From positions 6,565,821 through 6,629,820 of the forward strand of contig NC_132897.1 in NCBI RefSeq assembly GCF_030463535.1: a DNA stretch of 64,000 nt, read 5' to 3'. Positions 1 to 9,679 of this stretch are shown piece by piece (the stretch's first letter is position 1; every line of letters begins with the position of its first letter). The notes under the pieces were generated by a model that made no database searches, was not told where the DNA came from, and saw nothing but the letters and a program-made list of their open reading frames with translations. Position numbers and translations under genes: made by a program. The stretch comes from Salminus brasiliensis (Eukaryota > Chordata > Actinopteri > Characiformes > Bryconidae).

Positions 1-272
1 AGAGGGAGAAATCAGGCCGAGTTAATGGCCAGGAACTTCGCTTCTTTACTCCTGTACGCCGCTCACTGCGAATCGAGAAAACTGCTCCTCGTTACCCAGC
101 GGCCCTACAGGAGCACGACCCCTGCGTGACTTCTCTCCCAGACCTTCTGACCGATGGTGAATGCGATGTGGGCAGCAAATGTGCAACAGAAAATAAAGAC
201 TCCCCGCTCTATGTGTATCGTGAGAATGAAGCCCTTAAAGATCATGTGGCAATTGAGCTGGTGTATGAGTAG
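1..272 (+). CDS. ckap2l: ckap2l-like protein, C-terminal end (partial)
   Basis: An open frame runs from the window edge (codons start at position 3) to a TAG at 270-272 and gives about 89 residues. It carries FFTPVRRSLRIEK near residues 14-26, then EHDPCVTSLPDLL and, near the end, VYRENEALKDHVAIELVYE. The TPVRRS-x-RI motif followed by 'DHDPCV.SL..L' and 'YRxNEAL' is what I recall of the CKAP2/CKAP2L C-terminus. That family consists of microtubule-associated proteins of the mitotic spindle. The 5' part lies outside the window. A likely polyadenylation signal (AATAAA) lies at 671-676. In mammals CKAP2L is the neighbour of the IL1A/IL1B genes, and an IL-1-family gene follows here on the same strand, which supports the assignment. 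CKAP2 itself is the alternative. No database comparison was made. Confidence 0.7.
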   Translation, partial: REKSGRVNGQELRFFTPVRRSLRIEKTAPRYPAALQEHDPCVTSLPDLLTDGECDVGSKCATENKDSPLYVYRENEALKDHVAIELVYE

Positions 273-1000
273 ACGTAATTGATTACTACATAAATGTCTT
301 CTGGCTTTTTCTTGGAACATTCTGTCTGCACAGGGATATCTGCAGTCAGTGCCTTCTAAAAATGATTCATACTTTCAAATAATTCACTTTCATCCAACTG
401 AGTATGTGAATTGTGATGCCTTACTGCTTATCCACTTGTTTAGGTTTCATGTTGCTTTAGGCAATAGTGGAACATGGAAGCAGTAAGGGGCGTCAGAAAT
501 GATTTATTTATGTAAATCTTGGCTTTCTGTAGAAAGCCTTGAGTTGACTTTCCCTCTTGTAGATGATCCAAAAAAAACAAGTTGTTGCCATTGTTTGTAC
601 ATATTATCCTAGATTTACTTCACGTAGTGAAGGAAGGAAGGAATGAAGGAGAGTGCACATTTTTAAAGGAAATAAATAACCATTTTATGGTAATTGCAGT
701 GTTTACAATTTTTTGTGATGTTCTGATCTGCTGTTTGAGTGCATGACTATTTTAATAGTCCATAATATGATGTCCCAATCAGATCCACTGCAATGGAATG
801 GGGCTAATCCAGGCATATTTTAATGGATCGGGTATCTGCTTTATTTATATATAATTTTATTTGCACATGAAGTCAGACTCACGATATAGGAGTACAGACT
901 CCTAGTTATCAGTTTACATGACAAAGCAGGAAAACAAACAATTTCTAAACATGTACATGAATATAATTAGCATTTATAAATATATATATATAATATTTCA
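273..1000 (+). other. probable ckap2l 3' UTR and AT-rich flank
   Basis: This is noncoding sequence after the ckap2l stop codon. The best polyadenylation hexamer is AATAAA at 671-676, so the 3' UTR probably ends near 690. Beyond it the sequence is AT-rich and no gene is visible. Confidence 0.45.
671..676 (+). promoter_or_regulatory. candidate poly(A) signal of ckap2l
   Basis: AATAAA lies about 400 bases after the ckap2l-like stop codon, on the same strand, in AT-rich sequence. It is the first canonical hexamer at a plausible distance. An earlier 'aaaataaag' at about 190 is inside the coding frame. Confidence 0.4.
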
Positions 1001-1135
1001 TCTGATTTCAATTTCTCCCCAACGTGGACTGCCAATTACCCAACACGTACATCCTCTCCAAAAAGCGCACCATCTTGTGTCCCTGCGGCACTATTAATAA
1101 ACATAGTCCAGCCTGCAGCAGCAGTGCGGACCTTG

Positions 1136-1723
1136 AATAAATAAAAGAGTTGAGGTTCTGCAGTGTGGAGCTATTTTACTGTGGAAAACAGACCATATTA
1201 TCTAAACCTTTATAAAACTCCCGGAAACGCTCTGTTTTACCAGCGGGAGAGCTGGAGAACTGCTCACCTTTCTCTGTTTTTAAACCAGCACTGAAGAACC
1301 CATTCAGAACCAAGTGGCTGTAGAAAACCCCAGCCACAGCACATTCACCCCCTATAAACCAGATATTACACACCAGTAGACCAACAACTAATTACACTGT
1401 AGTGCTGTAAAGGAGCTGGAAGATGAAGGGGAGTCATACTGGATTATAAGATATTAAACCCTATAAAACTGTCATTTTAAGAAAAATCTTGATAAACTAA
1501 GCTTCCAAACGTACTCTGATGGGGCTCATTTGAAATCTAAGTGCAGTTTGAAATCCAAAGACGTCAAAACTACCCAAACACACCGCAAACTATTGTACTT
1601 TCACTGTGTAACTGCTTTGGTACGTGGAAATCTTCTGGCCGGATTTTGACAAGCGGACATATTTCATCATCTTTGTACAAGCTCCAAGGGGGAAATTAAA
1701 GAAGCAGATATTCTTGGCTGAGG
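1136..1723 (+). repeat. long interspersed block, copy 1 of 2
   Basis: From 'gagttgaggttctgcagtg' to 'agatattcttggctgag' this block is repeated with small changes at 2472-3121. Both copies contain the phrases 'gctctgttttaccagcggga' and 'cccattcagaaccaagtgg'. The copies are interrupted by different microsatellites. I do not recognise the family. Confidence 0.75.
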
Positions 1724-1869
1724 CATTTCCTGCCCCTTTAAATTCCTCCATGCGCTCAGACAGCAGTTATACACAGAACATCCGGTCATTTTTAATAAAT
1801 CCACCTACACTCATTGGCCACTGAAACCTGTTTGAGACTGCTTTGGCTTCGTGACGTGGTGCACAATCA

Positions 1870-2330
1870 TGCAGAAAATAGATGCTGGGTATGAGCAAGT
1901 TATAGACATGAAGTAATGCACAAGTACTGATCAGCAACAGTACTGGAGTAGGCTGTGGCATTCAAGCGATGACCGGTGTTAATGTGTCAAGAAAACATTG
2001 CCTTACACTACTACTACCACTTCCACCAGCCTGACTGTTGACACAAGGCAGGTTGGGTGCGTCTCTGTTTACTGTGGCCTCAGTTTTTTATTTTGGTCAG
2101 AAACGGAAACTGACGTGGTTTTCTGCTATTGTAGCCCGTCCACCACACCTGACCGCTTGCATTTTTCCATTCTTCTTTGACATCTCTCATCTCATTTCTG
2201 TCTAGAACTGTAAAACTGTCGCTCACTGGGACTGTTTTCTTTATTGCACAATTCTGAGTAACTCTGAGTAAACACTGCTGTGCTGAAAATGCTGGAGTGT
2301 TTAAACACTGTGTCCACTCACTGTCCACTC
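1870..2330 (-). mobile_element. Tc1/mariner-like transposon relic, internally deleted
   Basis: Read on the minus strand, this matches the teleost Tc1/mariner family whose ends read 'CCTAATAAAGTGGCC', as I remember it. Recognisable pieces are 'aggctgtggcattcaagcgat', 'ttccaccagcctgactgttg' and 'ctgtttactgtggcctcag'. Long parts of the transposase region are missing between them and no open transposase frame survives. Related pieces lie at 3600-3770 and 4190-4330, and a longer copy lies at 15465-16340. Confidence 0.55.
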
Positions 2331-2471
2331 CTGCCTAATTGGTCCACCTTGTAGATGTAAAGTCAGAGACAGAAGCTCATCTGTTGCTGCCAGAGATACA
2401 TAGTAGAACTACGTCACTACAGTACATAAGTACTAAAATGCTGTGTCTGTTCTCTACTGGAGTCTCAGAAG

Positions 2472-3121
2472 GTAAATAAAAGAGTTGAGCGTCTGCCGTG
2501 TGGAGCTATTTTACAGTGGAACATAAAAACAAACCATAATATCTAACCTTTTATTAAAAAAAACCAAACAAACAAAAAAAAACTCACTGTAAAGCTCTGT
2601 TTTACCAGCGGGAGAACCGGTGCTCGCCTTTCTTTGTTTATAAACTAGCACTGAACAACCCATTCAGAACCAAGTGGAGACAAACGCTAATGCTAACACA
2701 CACACAGCACCCACTATAAACCAGATATTACACACCAGTAGACCAACAACTACATATATCAGTCCAGAGTGTGTACCACTACACACACACACACACACAC
2801 AGGAAGCAAGACTGTAGTGCTGTAAAGGAGCTGGAAGATGAAGGAGAGTCATACTGGATTATAAGATATTAAACACTATAAAACTGTCATTTTAAGAAAA
2901 ATCTCGATTAAACTAAGCTTCCAAATGTACTCTGGTGGGGCTCATTTGAAATCTAGGTGCAGTTATGAAATTGCTCAAACACACTGCAAACTATTGTACT
3001 TTCGCTGTGTAACTGCTTTGGTACGTTGAAAGCTCTTGGCAGGATTTTGACAAGCGGACATATTTCATCATCTCTGTACAAGCTCCAAGGGGGGAATTAA
3101 AGAAGCAGATAGTCTTGGCTG
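2472..3121 (+). repeat. long interspersed block, copy 2 of 2
   Basis: This is the second copy of the block at 1136-1723. It differs by substitutions, an A-rich stretch near 2552-2582 and a (CA)n run at 2781-2802. Confidence 0.75.
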
Positions 3122-3599
3122 AGTTCTATAGTAGAACTACATCATTTAAAAAACTACTGTATCTGTATCTACTGGAGTATTATTTTTTACTTTTACTGCA
3201 CTACATATTTTGGATGAATACATCTACTCTGTTACATTGTTTATGTGCTGTTTTGTTACTTGTTACAATCCTAAAAATGGTACGAATCATTTCAAACCCA
3301 CATTATTACGGCCAGAGCGGTTGATGGCACTGTCACCAGGTTTGATGAAGCCGCCTCAACATTGAGCAGAACAGTCGTGAGCGAGCATGCTGCCGTTCTT
3401 CCTCTCACTCTGCTGCTGTAGTGAGAACACTAACACTAGAGCTCTGTTATTTATTCCGAGATGGAAGAGCCACCAGAAGAAACACCATCTTCACCACCTT
3501 AAACTTCCAGTGATTGTGGCACTAATCACTTTTATACATAATAAATACTTGTATGTGTCCAAATGGCCTGAGCCATGGCTCTTTCAGCTGTAGTTGAGT

Positions 3600-4345
3600 T
3601 TACAGAGAGTGTGTCTGGGTGCGTCTCTGTTTACTGTGGCCTCAGCTATTGTAGCCCGTCCACCACACCTGACCGCTGCCTTTTTCCATTCTCCTTTGAC
3701 ATCTCTCATCTCATTTCTGTCTGTAGAACTGTCGCTCAGGGGTGTAAGCTGCTCTCCTCACTGGTTCTACAGATGAAACTCTTGTATTTGTCAGTTCTGT
3801 TCAGAACTGATAACTCATGTTCATGAAGTCTGTCTTCTACAGTCCTGTCATTCAACTACAGCCAGAGGAACTGTGACAGTCCTTAAGTCTGAGCATCTGA
3901 AAAAAAATAAACACTGATACTCAAACTTTTGACTGACTGTAAGAACTACAAAACACAGTACTGTACTTTTACTTCAGTACTTAAGTAGTACATTGTAGAA
4001 TAAACTACTTGCGATACTTAAGTACAAACATGTTGAATACTTTAGTACTTCCACTGAAGTCTGGAGCTTAAAGAACACGTCTATTTAAGTCACTTTTTGA
4101 TAGAGCACTTGTACTTTTACTCAAGTCTGGGTCTCTAGTACTTTATATATGTCTGTTTGCTGCAGTTTGTGTCCTATTCTCAGTCCAGAAGTGACCCTGG
4201 GATGTTTAAAAATTCCAGCAGCACCACCAATCATGCTCAAAATCACTGAGATCACATTTTCCCCCCATTCTGATGGAAACATTACCTGCAGCGGCTGGTC
4301 TGTATCTGCATGATTGCATAGATATGCATAAATGAGTAGTAAACT
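3600..4345 (-). mobile_element. Tc1-like relic fragments split by another repeat
   Basis: 3600-3770 repeats the 'tactgtggcctcag ... tgtctgtagaactgtcgctca' part of the relic at 1870-2330. 4190-4330 ('aatcactgagatcacattttc', 'ccattctgatggaaac') is the other end of the same family. Between them, 3905-4150 is a separate repeat rich in 'tacttaagtac' and 'acttttactcaagt', a motif set common in teleost hAT-like elements. The insertion order is inferred. Confidence 0.5.
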
Positions 4346-5390
4346 CAGGGATAGATATGCATATTTGAGAAAGTAAACTCATCTCAAAAACAACAAATTA
4401 AGGTGGGTGGCACTGTCACACAGCTCCAGGGGCCTGGGGTTGGGAGTTCAATCCCTGCGCCAGTCACTGTCCATGTCAGAAACGTCTGTCTGCACAGGTT
4501 TTTTCCGGGTACTTCAGCTTCCTCCTCTAATTGCCCCGGGTTATGTTTGGTACTGTGCAATTGACTGACGCTCAGTCTGATCCATGGTTGCTGGTTGCAT
4601 GTACATGCAAGTAAGCCCCGCCTTTTTGCACATCACACCTGCCCTAACTACGTACATGCAGGCCTACATGTATATCTAATGCTGTCAATCTGTGCACAGG
4701 ACGTGTGACTACTGTAGAAGCAAGTGCTGGCATGCTTATGGCGGTATCATGTGACACACACCTACACCTAAATTTAGGTTAGTGCAACAGGGGTGAGTTG
4801 GATTGTAATGTCTCTGATTCATGGTGAAAAAATGTTCCCAGTCAGTGACATTATGCTGTTTGGTTTGAACTCATGGCATCATAAATGACTTAATTTTCTA
4901 TACATTTTCAGTGCCTTTTTAAACCCAAAAACATGACTTTAAGATGACTCGTATTTTTAATCAAAATATGAATTAAGTGGCAGCTGTGAACCTGATTTCA
5001 GTGTTGATCCAGCCTTAAAACACATTTAGACACATCTTTAACTGTAAATTTCAACCATAATAACACATACAGAAAATGGAAGCCATGCTTGTAATTTTAT
5101 TGTTATTTGACCGCCTTAGAACAGTTTTTAGCCCTTTAAAAGCGGCTATATATACAAATAGATGCCAGAAAATTCAAATTCTTAAAAACTAGGAGTTTAT
5201 ATGACCTTTTATATGACAATAAATGACAATTTTTTAAGATAGAAATGAAATAACATCAGTTTATTTTTCTCTACAATTCTAAAACTAAAAGCAAGATTTT
5301 TAAACAAACTAAAACATATAGAACACAATATTGTTTAACCCCTTATACTCTTGAGTTGCCTTTAAGATTTTAGTCAAGTAAATTCTTCTA
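4346..5390. other. intergenic sequence with an old tRNA-derived repeat
   Basis: At about 4405-4560 there is a degenerate tRNA-derived repeat, with a B-box-like 'gggagttcaatccctgc' followed by 'tccgggtacttcagcttcctc'. The remainder is AT-rich intergenic DNA with no coding frame that I can support. Confidence 0.45.
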
Positions 5391-5391
5391 A

Positions 5392-5441
5392 TTTTCTGGC
5401 GCCTGCAGTGCACATATAATCCACCAGGGGGCGCCAGAAAA
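5392..5441. repeat. 12-bp inverted repeat around a CTCF-like motif
   Basis: ttttctggcgcc at 5392-5403 is the exact reverse complement of ggcgccagaaaa at 5430-5441. The 26-bp spacer holds most of the CTCF-like motif at 5421-5435. Confidence 0.7.
5421..5435 (+). promoter_or_regulatory. CTCF-like motif upstream of the IL-1-family gene
   Basis: CCACCAGGGGGCGCC fits the CTCF core CCASYAGRKGGCRSY at every position. It lies about 450 bp upstream of the TATA box of the cytokine gene, between that gene and ckap2l. A single motif match does not show binding. Confidence 0.45.
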
Positions 5442-5871
5442 CCGAGTTTTTATTTTTTAATAACTATAAAAATGATGATGTATTAAATACTATGGTTTTA
5501 ACATCGAAATTGTCTCACATTCATTTGAGATATTTATTTTTAATTATCACATTATATATTGCAGAGGTCTCAAAACGTACAGATAAAGATACACTTGGAT
5601 ATAAAGAGTTAAATGGACTCTAAACAGCTGCCAGGTGCTTGATTTGAACATTGGCCTGACGTTTGCTGGGCATTGGGCATCATTTTCAGCCATGGCAGCC
5701 AACTGATTATAGTTGAGTTAGTCTAATAGTTTTTAAATATTTTTTTTCCTGCACAGGTTTCAGTCTATGAGGGAAGTTTTGGATTTCAGTATTTAGTGAA
5801 TTGCTCAATAAAGCGCTTAAAGGAAATTTTTTTTCCCTTCGTTTCCTTCGTGCCCACCCCTTTGCAGGAGC

Positions 5872-5877
5872 ATAAAA
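5872..5877 (+). promoter_or_regulatory. TATA box of the IL-1-family gene
   Basis: ATAAAA is preceded by 'ggagc' and followed about 25-30 bases later by a run that can serve as a noncoding first exon ending in GTAAGT. TATA promoters and a noncoding first exon are usual for inducible cytokine genes. The transcription start near 5900 is inferred. Confidence 0.5.
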
Positions 5878-5899
5878 TGGGAAGGCTGCTGAGCCACAG

Positions 5900-6055
5900 C
5901 TAACAGAGCTCTACAGAGCTGCAGTGTGGGTCGAGAGAAGCGTTTTCGCCTGAGAAACTGCGTTTGTGTGGTTTTACTGCGACGACAAGCAGCCTGAAAT
6001 TCTTGAGGGAGCACATTTCCACTGCAGACCTTCATCCACGTTTGCTACAAACATT
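5900..6055 (+). other. putative noncoding exon 1 of the IL-1-family gene
   Basis: This stretch lies between the TATA box and a strong splice donor, GTAAGTAG, at 6056. The matching acceptor is 'tgattttctag' ending at 6345, which leaves 13 bases of 5' leader before the ATG at 6359. The exon start is a guess from the TATA position. Confidence 0.45.
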
Positions 6056-6358
6056 GTAAGTAGCTAATGAACCTGACCTGTGGTGCCTTCCAGTGCGAAC
6101 TCTGAGCCAGTGCCTTATTCTGTGCAGTGACTCTTAATAGATCTACATTGTGTTTTTCTCTTAAAGTGCTGAAATCCCTTTAGACCTGCAGTTTAGGACA
6201 CCTGCAGGTCTAAAGATTGTCATCTGAAGATCCAGAATATGTCCAGAATACTTGTTTTTCAGTTAAAAGGACAATAAAAGGTTAAACCTCCAAAGTGAGA
6301 TGTGAGAGCAACAGCAAAGTTAACCATTAGTGGTCTGATTTTCTAGCCCACTGGAAGC

Positions 6359-9300
6359 ATGGCTCCTGTGCCTCTGTGTGACCCAATTGAGGGCCAACTG
6401 GAAACCGAAACTGGAAAGTGTGCAAAGATAGAATTCAGTAGGAGACGCTCAAGAAGCCTCAGAATGGTGGTTAAACAGTCACATGGAACTGTCCATAAAG
6501 GTAAGGAGATCAGTTTTCTGGCTCTGTGTAGATAGAGTTGCTATGTCTGTGATCAGGTGCTACACACTGCTTGTTTTCTGCAGCAATGCAGTGCTTCAGG
6601 AACAGCCAAGTGAAAAAAGAAAAGCCAAAAAGCAAAACCTTGTTGAAAGTAAAAGTGAATAATATTCAGTTCAGTTCAATTTTAATTTATTAATATAGGC
6701 TTTTCACAAGGAATGTTATCGCAAAGCAGCTTTACAGAGATCCGGGTCCTTAGTGGAGAGCCAGGTCTGGCAGTGCCAGGACAGAGCAGTTGGAACAGGG
6801 CATCTCAATACATCACAGTGACAGCAGAACAGGCTGATCCAAAGCATAGGCATCAGTACCCAACCACAAATGGACTCGCATCAGCAGCGAGTAGACAGCT
6901 GTGTTAGTATGGAAACAGGCTACATCTGCAAGGAAAACAGTAAAGTACACTGCTGGATTATCTGAAAGCTTGAGCAAAAAGGTGGGTTCGAGAGAAAGAA
7001 AGGAACCTTCCTTGAGAGGAAACAGTCCTCCTCGGGTCGATGGAAGATAGCACAATAATAGGTGTTAATGTCCTTTTGCCAGCAGGATGTGCCAAACTGT
7101 TCTTAGCTATAAAATCTGATAAGCTAAATTTACAGGCGGTTCTATTGGAAATGAAACAAATTGTAATGTAAATGATTTTAAAAATGTATGTGAACCAATC
7201 ACATCATGGAGGAAAAAAATCTAAGTGAACTAATATAATGGCAAACATTTTTTTAAGTAAAAAAAAAAATCATTATGCATTATCAGGCATTTTTTTTTTT
7301 TATATACAAGGGATATAAAGTCTTTGTCAGATTTGTTATGTTAACACTCAGACCAAGATTAATCATTTGAGATGTGTTCCCACATTCAGTGTGACCCAGA
7401 ATCTGTAGTTTCATTAACAACCAAACTGAAATTTTTTAGGGGAGGGAAAATAAAAAAAACCACATAAAAACTACAATCATATTGTTGCACCCTTAATTCA
7501 TAAATATGCACCCTTTGTGGCTTTATGACAGTATTCAGTCTTTTTGAGTAGGAGTTTATCAATATGACACATCTTGCACAACTCTTCCTTGTTCCTAGCA
7601 CTCCAGATAAGTCAGAAATGCGTGGGCATCTCCTGCGTACAGCCTCTTCAGGTCTACCCACAGATTTACTGCTCTGGCTAGGCCATTTGTAAAATTTTGA
7701 TCTTCTGGCAAAGCCATTAATTTTTGATTTGGAGGAATGCTTTGGGTCATTGTTGTGCTGAAAGGTAAAATTCCTTTTCAGCTTCTATTTTTTATTTTAT
7801 TTTTTTAATTTAATCTTTTTGGTGATGCAAAATGTTGCCTTTACATCAAGCATATCTAAAAGCTAAAAAGTTCAACCTTGGTCTCATCAGAGCATAACAT
7901 ACATTTGACAGTCTTGGATGCTCGTTTTGTAACACATAGCCGGACCTGGGTGTTTTTCTTTGTTAGAAAAGGCTTGTTAGTCTTCCCACCCGACCCCACA
8001 GCCAGACACTCAAACAATTCTGGAGATTGTCCCTGCACTACACAACCAGTGCTTGCCAAGCATTCCTGCAGCTCCTTGAATGTTGCTGTAGGCCTCCTGG
8101 CAGCCTCTCAGATACATTTTCTTGACTTCATCAATTTGACAACTGCTGTACCACATCCTGATGGCGGTTCTCACTGTGTTGCATGGTATATCCAGTTAAA
8201 TGTTGATACCTTTCAGCAATCAGCTCACTTTGTGGACAATGGCTTTTGCTGTAAAACGCAGCTGAGAAAATGTACTACATTTACATGTAAGGCATTTAGT
8301 AGACACTCTTAGCTGAATTAGAACAGCTGAACTTTATATAGGGTTAATCTGAATCACATCAGATGGTGGCAGCTGTGTACTGACATGAGTTTAGATGTGA
8401 TTGGGCTAATTCTGAACATTCCCATACCCTTGTATGTATGCATGCACATCCTGCTCGATAGACAGAATACTGGAGGAATGTAAGGATCTGCCCTCACTAG
8501 TTTAGATCCTATCTCACTCATCGCCATTTAAATAATATTTAAATAATAAATACTCTTTTATTACACAAAAGTAAATTACAGTGTCAATCTTGGTCAAAAA
8601 TAGGTCAGTCTTTAAGCATCACAGGTTCCATTGCTATGCTGATGACACCCTGCTTTACTTACTATGAGATAAATCAAATGAGACTTTGTTTAAATAAAAA
8701 AACAGACTTAATATCTCAAATTCAGAAAAGACAAAGGTCTTACTTTTGGATCCTAATATTGATCAATGCAAAAATGGCAATACTTCTCTAAATCTAGATG
8801 TCTGAGTCTCAGTCACACCCAGCAGCACTGTTTAAAAACCTAGGGGTTGTTTTTGACTCTGTCCTCTCGCTTGATGGACACATCTATTACATAGTTCAAA
8901 CTGCCTTCTTCCATCTATGTAATATTGCCAAGGCTGCATGGCTAGGTGCCTGATTTCTGCTTGAGGTCTCTTAGTAGTCTCTGTAGGGAATCCAGCTAAT
9001 GTGATGTTTTCTCAGAGTGAGAACATAGTAAATGTCTCTGGATTTTAAGGACAGTATCCAGGAGCTCAAAGGATGAAAACTTGCTGATGGAAGTGTCCGT
9101 ACAGTTTAAGCAGTAGCAAACCCAGGAAATCTGACATGCATGGCACATAGTTATAGCACATGAGTAATTGAATTTGTTTTGTCATTTTTCTCAGTGAGTT
9201 TGTGGATGTGGAATTTGGAACAAAACCATGTGTACTTGTCCTTCTGCTTTGAACTGAATAATAAGAAGTACTTTGCTGCAGTGAACCAAGAAGAATCCAA

Positions 9301-9679
9301 CATTCAGGTAATGAAGATCTCTGTATCAATAACAATAAAGCTACCATAATAATGATCATTACATTTTATAAACATTTAAAATGCTTTTTTTCCATCTTAA
9401 AAGGTTGTACCACTGAAGGAACCCATCAAAAATCAGATCGACACCAAGTTCCTGTTTAAGTGGAACTCAAGTAATTCAGAAGAATGGAGAAGCCTGAGCT
9501 CTGTGGCAGAACCCAGCAAGTACCTGTCTATCTCAGACAATGCCTTCACTCTCAGTACCTCACCAGAAACTCTCTTCAAATTTAAAAATGACACGAAAAT
9601 GTGCAATGTGAGGACGCGTAAGCTGCTTCCAAGACGTCGACGAACCAGTAGACCAATGTGCAGCAATTTAGCCTTCTGA
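6359..9679 (+). CDS. short IL-1-family (beta-trefoil) cytokine, 3 coding exons
   Basis: Coding exons are 6359-6500, 9195-9307 and 9404-9679. All have GT-AG borders, the phases join (1, then 0), and the protein is 176 residues. Exon 2 gives NHVYLSFCFELNNKKYFAAV. Exon 3 gives DTKFLFKW, then LSSVAEPSKYLSIS. That last stretch fits the IL-1 signature [FC]-x-S-[ASLV]-x2-P-x2-[FYLIV]-[LI]-[SCA]-T-x7-[LIVM] except for Leu at position 1 and Ile for Thr. The exon breaks match those of IL1B exons 5-7. The neighbour on the left is ckap2l, as in mammals. Family members are secreted or alarmin cytokines that bind Ig-domain receptors. There is no signal peptide, as usual, and only about 35 residues precede the core, so a classical long prodomain is absent. 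Odd features are RRRSRS near residue 28 and RKLLPRRRR in a C-terminal tail of about 22 residues beyond the normal end. It could be il1b-like, a teleost 'novel IL-1 family member', or a diverged IL-18/IL-33 relative. I cannot choose between these. Confidence 0.68.
6663..6915 (+). repeat. otophysan-type interspersed repeat in cytokine intron
   Basis: The phrase 'aaagcagctttacagagatc' with its surroundings belongs to a repeat I know as widespread in catfish and characin genomes. It lies inside the intron between coding exons 1 and 2. The class is not known to me. Confidence 0.4.
7386..8310 (-). mobile_element. Tc1/mariner transposase relic in cytokine intron
   Basis: Minus-strand translation, broken by stops and frameshifts, gives CSDETKVELF near 7865-7895 and HNNDPKHSS near 7735-7760. 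These resemble the first and second catalytic Asp blocks of Tc1-like DDE transposases (typically SDETKIELF and NDPKHTS). No intact frame spans the element. It sits antisense to the cytokine gene in the 2.7-kb intron and is dead. Confidence 0.65.
8270..8312 (+). repeat. fragment of the teleost 'TTTAGCAGACGCT' repeat
   Basis: 'tacatttacatgtaaggcat' followed by 'ttagtagacactctta' is a short degenerate piece of the family seen at 37293-37530 and 38622-38805. Confidence 0.35.
8600..8945 (+). mobile_element. L2/CR1-like LINE reverse transcriptase fragment
   Basis: Plus-strand translation near 8625-8665 gives HCYADDTLLYLL, the YADD catalytic box of reverse transcriptase. Further on, FKNLGVVFDSVLSLDGHI and FFHLCNIAKA match the segment after the catalytic box in L2/CR1-clade fish LINEs. 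Frameshifts and stops separate the pieces. It is a 5'-truncated dead copy in the sense orientation within the cytokine intron. Confidence 0.7.

Noticed and set aside
7878-8312. 144-codon plus-strand frame
   Set aside because: It is antisense to the Tc1 transposase relic, whose DDE-type motifs are on the minus strand.
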